Shown piece after piece: positions 6,322 to 9,962 of a stretch of 9,962 bases of DNA. The notes under the pieces were generated by a model. The model saw only the letters and a program-made list of their open reading frames with translations. It was not told where the DNA came from and made no database searches. The stretch lies in assembly GCA_019689775.1 (NCBI GenBank), contig JADGGV010000105.1, positions 1 through 9,962 of the forward strand, in the 5' to 3' direction. The position numbers and the translations under genes were made by a program. Numbering within the stretch: position 1 is the first letter of the stretch; the number at the start of each line of letters is the position of its first letter. Source of the DNA: Gemmatimonadota bacterium (GTDB lineage Bacteria > Gemmatimonadota > Gemmatimonadetes > Longimicrobiales > RSA9).

Positions 6322-7196
6322 CACGGACGTGAGAGGAGCGATTCGATGTCGGCGGCCCGGCGCTCGTCGAGGCCGGCGGCGTGCGCCAGGCGGAGGAGCT
6401 CGCGGCCGAGGGCGGAATATAACTCGCGGTCCTCGGGCGACAACCGGGCCAGGTGCAGGCGGACGGTGTCGGCGTCGCCGCGCGGGATCGGGCCCGTCAG
6501 CGCCGCCGGGATGCCGAGCTTCTCGAGGTTGTCGAGCGTGCCGCGGACGAGCGGCAGGATCGCCGGGAGCGCGTCCTCTTCGGGGACGGACGCCTGAAGG
6601 AGCAGGCGCACGGCGATGGCGATCAGCGCGACGAGGTAGTTCGAGGCGAAGACCGCCGCCGCGTGGTAGACCGGCCGGAGCATGGGCGGGATGACGAGCG
6701 CGCGCCCCCCGAGCCCATCGACGAGGCGCCGCGCGGTGGCGACGGCGGCCGGCTCGCCGCCCACGGCGAAGGCGCTGCCGACGAGGCGGTCGCCGGCCGA
6801 CCAGGGATCGGCCACCGCCTGGAGCGGGTGCATGGAGCCGACGCTGTAGCCGACGGCGTGGAGCGGGGCCAGCGCGTCGGTCGAGAGCGCGCCGGAGAGG
6901 TGGAGCGCGGCGCACCCCGGCGGCGCGGGGCCGGCGAGCGAGAGGTCGTAGGCGACGTCGCCTAGCGCGGCGTCGGGGACGGCCAGGATGAGCGCGGTGG
7001 TCCCGCTCGGGACCGGATGGGGCCCGACGCGGTAGGCGGCGCCCTCCTCCTCGCCGGCGTCAAAGAGCGGATGCGGCGGCGGCTCGAGGGCGCGGCCGTA
7101 GTAGGTGAGCCGATCGACGACGGCCTCCTGGCGGAGCGCCATGCCGAGGGCCAGGCCCATGCGCCCCGGCCCGACGATCACGACGTTCTCGGTCAC
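6321..7196 (-). CDS. Rossmann-like / DUF2520 domain protein (NADP-dependent oxidoreductase-like)
   Basis: A 291-residue two-domain cytosolic protein built like short 6-phosphogluconate/ketopantoate-type dehydrogenases. The N-terminal Rossmann fold begins NVVIVGPGRMGLALG (dinucleotide loop GPGRMG, 9-14) and has LILAVPDAAL (69-78) after the fourth strand. HLSGA (99-103) and GSMHPLQA (120-127) follow, then the C-terminal all-helical DUF2520 domain with YHAAAVFASNYLVAL (177-191) and ALTGPIPRGD (232-241), the hallmarks of this family. The substrate is not known. The GTG start at 7196-7194 overlaps the hflX TGA as GTGA, and the stop overlaps the pdxJ start. Upstream codons in this frame lie inside hflX and are a shadow, which decides the start. 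The family call is firm, the reaction is not. Confidence 0.92.
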   Translation of the reverse strand: MTENVVIVGPGRMGLALGMALRQEAVVDRLTYYGRALEPPPHPLFDAGEEEGAAYRVGPHPVPSGTTALILAVPDAALGDVAYDLSLAGPAPPGCAALHLSGALSTDALAPLHAVGYSVGSMHPLQAVADPWSAGDRLVGSAFAVGGEPAAVATARRLVDGLGGRALVIPPMLRPVYHAAAVFASNYLVALIAIAVRLLLQASVPEEDALPAILPLVRGTLDNLEKLGIPAALTGPIPRGDADTVRLHLARLSPEDRELYSALGRELLRLAHAAGLDERRAADIESLLSRP

Positions 7197-8443
7197 GCGG
7201 TTCTGGAAACGTCGATGCCGTCCCGGCGCTGGAGCCGGCCGAGGACGGGAAGCGGGAGGCGGGCGACGAGCTCGATGACCTCGCCCTGCTCGGCGCGCCG
7301 CAGCACCTCGCCCTCGCGGTAGACGGCGGCGAGCGCCTCGCCGTCGGTCGCGGGCAGGAGGACGCGCACCTCGGGCCGCAGCTCGCGCAGCTCCTCGAGC
7401 AGCTTCTCGCGCAGGGCGTCGAGGCCGCCCGGCTCGATCGCGGAGACGAAGACGCTCGGCTGCGGGTAGATGGCCCGGACCTGCTCGCGGAGCGCGCGCT
7501 CCTCGGCGTGCGTCAGGCGGTCGACCTTGTTGAAGACGAGGATCACCGGTCGGTCGGCGAGGCCGAGCTCGGCGAGCACCTCCTCGGCGACCGCCTTCTG
7601 CTCCGGCCAGAGGCCGAAGGAGGCATCGATGATGTGCAGCAGGACATCGGCCTCGGACGCCTCCTCGAGCGTGGCGCGGAAGGAGGCGACGAGGTCGTGC
7701 GGCAGCTTGCGGATGAAGCCGACCGTGTCGGTGACGAGGATGCGGGCGCCGCCCGGGAGCTCGACGCTCCGGGTCGCCGGGTCGAGCGTGGCGAAGAGGC
7801 GGTCCTCGACGAACAGCTCGGCGCCGGACAGCCCGCGCAGGATCGAGGACTTGCCGGCGTTGGTGTAGCCGACGAGCGCCGCGCGGAACTCGCCCGAGCG
7901 AGCCTTGCGCTGCGTGGCGCGGCGGCGCGCGACGACCTGGAGCTTCTCCTTGAGGTCGCGGATGCGCTTGCCGATCAGCCGGCGATCGGTCTCGAGCTGC
8001 GTCTCCCCCGGACCGCGCGTGCCGATGCCGCCGGCGGTCCGCTCGAGGTGGGTCCACATGCGGCGCAGGCGCGGGAGCATGTACTCGAGCTGGGCCAGCT
8101 CGACCTGCATCTGCGCCTCCGCGGTGCGGGCGCGGATCGCGAAGATGTCGAGGATCAGCTCGGTGCGGTCCATGATGCGGATCTTGAGCAGGTCCTCGAG
8201 GTTCTTGCCCTGCGCCGGCGTCAGCTCCTCGTCGAAGACGACGAGGTCGGCGCCGCGCTCGCGGGCGAGCTCGCGCAGCTCGTTCGCCTTGCCTTCGCCG
8301 ATGTAGTACTTGGGGTGCGGCGTCGTGAGCCGCTGCTGAATGGAGCCGACGACCTCGCCGCCGGCGGTGTCGACGAGTCGCGCGAGCTCCTGGAGGTGTT
8401 CGTCGGCCTCGACCGGGCCGAGGGTGCGGTCGGGCGCGCCCAC
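7193..8443 (-). CDS. hflX: Ribosome-associated GTPase HflX
   Basis: GTPase that binds the 50S subunit and splits or rescues stalled 70S ribosomes, especially under heat stress. The N-terminal HflX domain includes PHPKYYIGEGKA (42-53), QMQVELAQLEYMLPRL (111-126) and GGIGTRGPGETQLETDRR (138-155). A coiled-coil linker (about 156-182) leads to the G domain: P-loop GYTNAGKS (192-199), switch region FATLDPATRS, G3 DTVGF (239-243), G4 NKVD (305-308) and G5 SAI (334-336). A short C-terminal domain follows. The GTG at 8443 is the only canonical start that keeps the frame, but it probably lies inside the gene. The preceding codons read KERALLV, a segment conserved at the start of HflX proteins, and extend in frame to an ATC at 8491-8489 with AGGAG six bases before it. 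With ATC the protein would have 432 residues instead of 416. Confidence 0.95.
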   Translation of the reverse strand: MGAPDRTLGPVEADEHLQELARLVDTAGGEVVGSIQQRLTTPHPKYYIGEGKANELRELARERGADLVVFDEELTPAQGKNLEDLLKIRIMDRTELILDIFAIRARTAEAQMQVELAQLEYMLPRLRRMWTHLERTAGGIGTRGPGETQLETDRRLIGKRIRDLKEKLQVVARRRATQRKARSGEFRAALVGYTNAGKSSILRGLSGAELFVEDRLFATLDPATRSVELPGGARILVTDTVGFIRKLPHDLVASFRATLEEASEADVLLHIIDASFGLWPEQKAVAEEVLAELGLADRPVILVFNKVDRLTHAEERALREQVRAIYPQPSVFVSAIEPGGLDALREKLLEELRELRPEVRVLLPATDGEALAAVYREGEVLRRAEQGEVIELVARLPLPVLGRLQRRDGIDVSRTA

Positions 8444-8497
8444 GAGGAGGGCGCGCTCCTTCCGCGGCTCGACGGAGATGTTGCGTGCGATGGGAGT

Positions 8498-8502
8498 CTC
8501 CT
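8498..8502 (-). promoter_or_regulatory. hflX: Shine-Dalgarno sequence before a possible ATC start of hflX
   Basis: The minus strand reads AGGAG, six bases, then ATC (8491-8489) in the hflX frame. No ATG, GTG, TTG or CTG occurs in frame between the end of the upstream gene and the GTG at 8443, and the GTG has only a GGAG about 12 bases away. The site lies 8 bases past the preceding gene's stop codon, as expected for a gene within an operon. Confidence 0.5.
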
Positions 8503-8510
8503 GCGTTCCC

Positions 8511-8984
8511 CTACTGGGCGCCCGCCAGGGACACCACGCCCTCGTGGCGGAACGGCACGGTGGTGTCGACCGGCCGCGTCAGCTCGACGTCGCCCGTGAC
8601 CCTGTAGCTCAATGTACCCCGATTGAGCACGGATTGCACCGCCGCCCCGGCGCTCCCCATGCCGAACTCGACCGGGATCTCGACGGTGGTGGTGCTGTGG
8701 CCCGGCACGCGCACATCCTGGTCGAAGGTCCCCTCCGCGAGCGGGAGCAGCTTCGACGGATCGTCGGGATCCCTCAACTGGAGGTTGTAGCGGACCCGGT
8801 TGGCGCGGAGCTCGAAGCCGTTCGGGTTCGTCACCTCGAGCTTCGTGTAGACGAGGCCGCCGCGGAGCCCGATGCCGCCGAACCGCAGGCCGGCGAGGCG
8901 GATCTCCGGTCTCTTGAAGCCGTGCAGGCAGGCGGCGAGCCCCAGGGTCAGCGCGACCAGCACGATGGAACGTGGCTTCACCAT
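8511..8984 (-). CDS. LEA type 2 (WHy-domain) lipoprotein
   Basis: A 157-residue protein with a lipoprotein signal peptide: charged MVKPRS, a hydrophobic core VLVALTLGL, then the lipobox LAAC with the lipidated Cys19. It is therefore predicted to be anchored in the envelope facing the periplasm. The mature part is one LEA_2/WHy beta-sandwich; its hallmark is VTNPNGFEL (51-59, the conserved Asn-Pro-Asn), followed by alternating strands (VRYNLQL, VEIPVEF, LSYRVTGDVEL). Members of this family are linked to desiccation or osmotic stress in plants, but the bacterial lipoproteins have no defined role. The ATG at 8984-8982 has GGAGG about 11-13 bases upstream, a little far; it is chosen because the signal peptide begins there. 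Upstream in-frame codons to 9149 are Arg/Gly-rich and not part of the gene. The stop is 19 bases before the ATC proposed as the hflX start. Confidence 0.9.
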   Translation of the reverse strand: MVKPRSIVLVALTLGLAACLHGFKRPEIRLAGLRFGGIGLRGGLVYTKLEVTNPNGFELRANRVRYNLQLRDPDDPSKLLPLAEGTFDQDVRVPGHSTTTVEIPVEFGMGSAGAAVQSVLNRGTLSYRVTGDVELTRPVDTTVPFRHEGVVSLAGAQ

Positions 8985-9071
8985 GTCTAGAAGTCCCCTC
9001 CGCCGGGCCCCGCCCGGCTCGGTCCCACGCGGCCGGCGCCGGCGCGGGGTAGAGCGTCCGCAATCCGCGAC

Positions 9072-9077
9072 ATTGTA
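9072..9077 (-). promoter_or_regulatory. Possible -10 element upstream of the LEA-type lipoprotein
   Basis: The minus strand has TACAAT (9077-9072), matching the -10 consensus at 5 of 6 positions in an otherwise very GC-rich gap between two genes. No good -35 box is found 15-18 bases further upstream. A start near 9065 would give a leader of about 80 bases before the ATG at 8984. Rated low because one hexamer is weak evidence. Confidence 0.28.
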
Positions 9078-9133
9078 GCCGGCGCCGCCGGCGAGTGTTC
9101 CCGCGCCGCCCGCGCCATCCACCGGTCCGGCGC

Positions 9134-9724
9134 TCAGAGCGGGGCGCACGCGACGGTCGGGCCGTGGTCGGCGCCGCCCCGGGCGTGGACGCGGATGCTC
9201 TGGCCGCCGGGCGGTCGGTTCGTGCGCACTGCCGCGGCCGGGACGGTCAGGCTGTCGTAGATGGTTCCGGCGTGGTCGGCGCGCAGATCGCGGCCGAGTC
9301 CGGGCTTACCGCCGGCCGGCGAGAGCGGTACGCGCACCGGCGCCGCCTCCTGCCCGCACGGCCCGGCATGGATGTGCCAGGCGTGCGCGCCGGGCGTCAG
9401 CCCGTCGAGGCTGGCGACGAGCTTCAGCGAATCCGGGTGCAGCGAATCCGGGCGGACGACCAGCGTGCCGCGCACACCGGTCTGCCCCGCGGCGGGCTCG
9501 AACCGGTGCACCTCCCCGGTCTGCCCGGGGGGCGGTGTGGCGCCGACCCGCGCGCCGCCGGCCTCCGGCATCGGCGCGGGGAGCGGCTCGGAGGCCGGCG
9601 GGATGGTGGGCGCGCCGGTCTCGGGCTTCACCTCCGCCGCGCGCTCGCTCTCCCGCTCGCAGCCGGCGGGGCCCAGCGCGGCCGCGAGCGCGACGGCGGC
9701 GAGGACGGCACGATTCGATCGCAT
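9134..9724 (-). CDS. Cu/Zn superoxide dismutase-like lipoprotein lacking the zinc-loop ligands
   Basis: A 196-residue predicted lipoprotein: MRSNRAVLAAV, a hydrophobic core, then GPAGC with Cys22 as the lipidation site. A Pro/Glu/Ala-rich linker (about 23-70) leads to one beta-sandwich domain resembling SodC. GLTPGAHAWHIHAGPC (108-123) gives the HxH pair (His117, His119) and a first cysteine. GRDLRADHAG (144-153) follows, then SIRVHARGG with His180, and the protein ends TVACAPL with Cys193, where SodC has its second disulfide cysteine. Only about 20 residues lie between Cys123 and GRDL, and they hold no His, so the bridging His and the Zn ligands of true SodC are missing. It may be a copper-only, non-catalytic or CHRD-like binding domain. 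The ATG at 9724-9722 follows GGGAG at six bases; longer in-frame upstream codons to 9895 read through the repeat region and are not supported. Confidence 0.88.
   Translation of the reverse strand: MRSNRAVLAAVALAAALGPAGCERESERAAEVKPETGAPTIPPASEPLPAPMPEAGGARVGATPPPGQTGEVHRFEPAAGQTGVRGTLVVRPDSLHPDSLKLVASLDGLTPGAHAWHIHAGPCGQEAAPVRVPLSPAGGKPGLGRDLRADHAGTIYDSLTVPAAAVRTNRPPGGQSIRVHARGGADHGPTVACAPL
9425..9454. repeat. 15-bp tandem duplication inside the SOD-like gene
   Basis: Two adjacent 15-base units, CAGCGAATCCGGGTG (9425-9439) and CAGCGAATCCGGGCG (9440-9454), differ at one base. On the minus strand they encode RPDSL then HPDSL (residues 91-100), an in-frame five-residue duplication at the edge of a predicted beta strand. 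Confidence 0.85.
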
Positions 9725-9962
9725 CGCACGCTCCCGAAAGAGGACTCGAGGGCGTGGACTCGCAAGGAGCGCACCGGGGTGAGCGGAGGGCGGCGGGGGC
9801 CCGCGGCGCGGTCCGCTAGCGCGGTTCCCGGGGCTCGCGGCGTCCGGGATTCGCGGTTTCCCGCTGGCCCGTTCGTCCGCTCGCACGGTCGCCAACTCAC
9901 GCGCTCGCCGGGTTTCCCGCTCTCCCGCTCCTCCGCTCCCCGGCTCCCGCGCTCGTCCGCTC
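9725..9962. other. Non-coding region upstream of the SOD-like gene, with degenerate C/T-rich direct repeats
   Basis: No gene is supported here. The distal part is low-complexity with repeated [CT]CCGCT hexamers. Two 30-base copies (9855-9884 and 9911-9940, 56 bases apart) match at 25 of 30 positions, and a shorter third copy runs to the window edge (9941-9962). A GGGAG ribosome-binding site for the SOD-like gene lies just before its ATG. I see no clear promoter hexamers. Open frames through this segment encode Arg/Pro/Ser-rich strings typical of GC-rich repeats. Confidence 0.6.

Noticed and set aside
5197..6597. 466-codon plus-strand open frame opposite pdxJ
   Set aside because: Shadow of pdxJ and its neighbours; composition is Glu/Gly/Ala-rich with no recognisable motif.
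7197..8057. Possible fusion of a long N-terminal region to the DUF2520 protein
   Set aside because: The upstream codons are an out-of-frame reading of hflX, Arg/Pro/Gly-rich; the Rossmann fold starts right at the GTG that overlaps the hflX stop.
7508..8599. 363-codon plus-strand open frame opposite hflX
   Set aside because: Antisense to the HflX G domain and N-terminal domain; no ribosome-binding site or motif.
9078..9092. GC-rich palindrome between the two lipoprotein genes as a terminator
   Set aside because: Self-complementary GCCGGC units are expected at this base composition and no T-run follows.
9725..9895. Longer N-terminus for the SOD-like protein
   Set aside because: It would bury the lipoprotein signal peptide and is translated from low-complexity repeat DNA; the ATG at 9724 has a good GGGAG.

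Overview
This is a high-GC window (roughly 70% G+C by eye) from a bacterial chromosome, and every gene I can support lies on the minus strand. Two N-terminal lipoprotein signal sequences point to a diderm (Gram-negative-type) bacterium. The gene order hflX ... pdxJ ... ispE, tRNA-Gln, prs, rplY, pth, the LEA-type-2 and SOD-like lipoproteins, and the base composition fit a Gemmatimonadota-like or other high-GC, non-model lineage (inference; the window has no marker that settles it). It is mainly a housekeeping region; I found no mobile element, CRISPR array, phage gene or defence system.

Layout in the direction of transcription (high to low coordinates). Positions 9725-9962 are non-coding and hold a degenerate C/T-rich direct repeat. 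Next come two envelope lipoprotein genes: a Cu/Zn-SOD-like protein lacking the usual zinc loop (9134-9724) and a LEA-type-2/WHy-domain protein (8511-8984). A tightly packed operon follows: hflX (7193 to about 8443, or 8491 if it starts at ATC), a DUF2520 dehydrogenase-like protein, pdxJ, a protein resembling an Hpt domain without its phospho-accepting histidine, a YbhN-type integral membrane protein, and ispE. Within this run neighbouring genes overlap by 1-4 bases or lie 3 bases apart, so translational coupling is likely.

Downstream of ispE are tRNA-Gln(UUG) (2771-2841), an unrecognised helical protein with a possible internal duplication (2039-2674), then prs, rplY and the 5' part of pth, which runs off the window at position 1. 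A consensus TTGACA -35 box between the unknown gene and prs suggests that prs-rplY-pth has its own promoter.

Functionally the region combines translation and ribosome maintenance (HflX, tRNA-Gln, bL25, peptidyl-tRNA hydrolase) with core precursor supply (PRPP from Prs, pyridoxine phosphate from PdxJ, isoprenoid precursors from IspE). Points worth a second look are the hflX start (no canonical start codon covers the conserved N-terminus, but a well-placed AGGAG precedes an ATC), the His-less Hpt-like protein, the SOD-like lipoprotein that keeps the disulfide cysteines and three copper-type histidines but not the zinc-loop ligands, and the two-fold repeat in the unknown protein.
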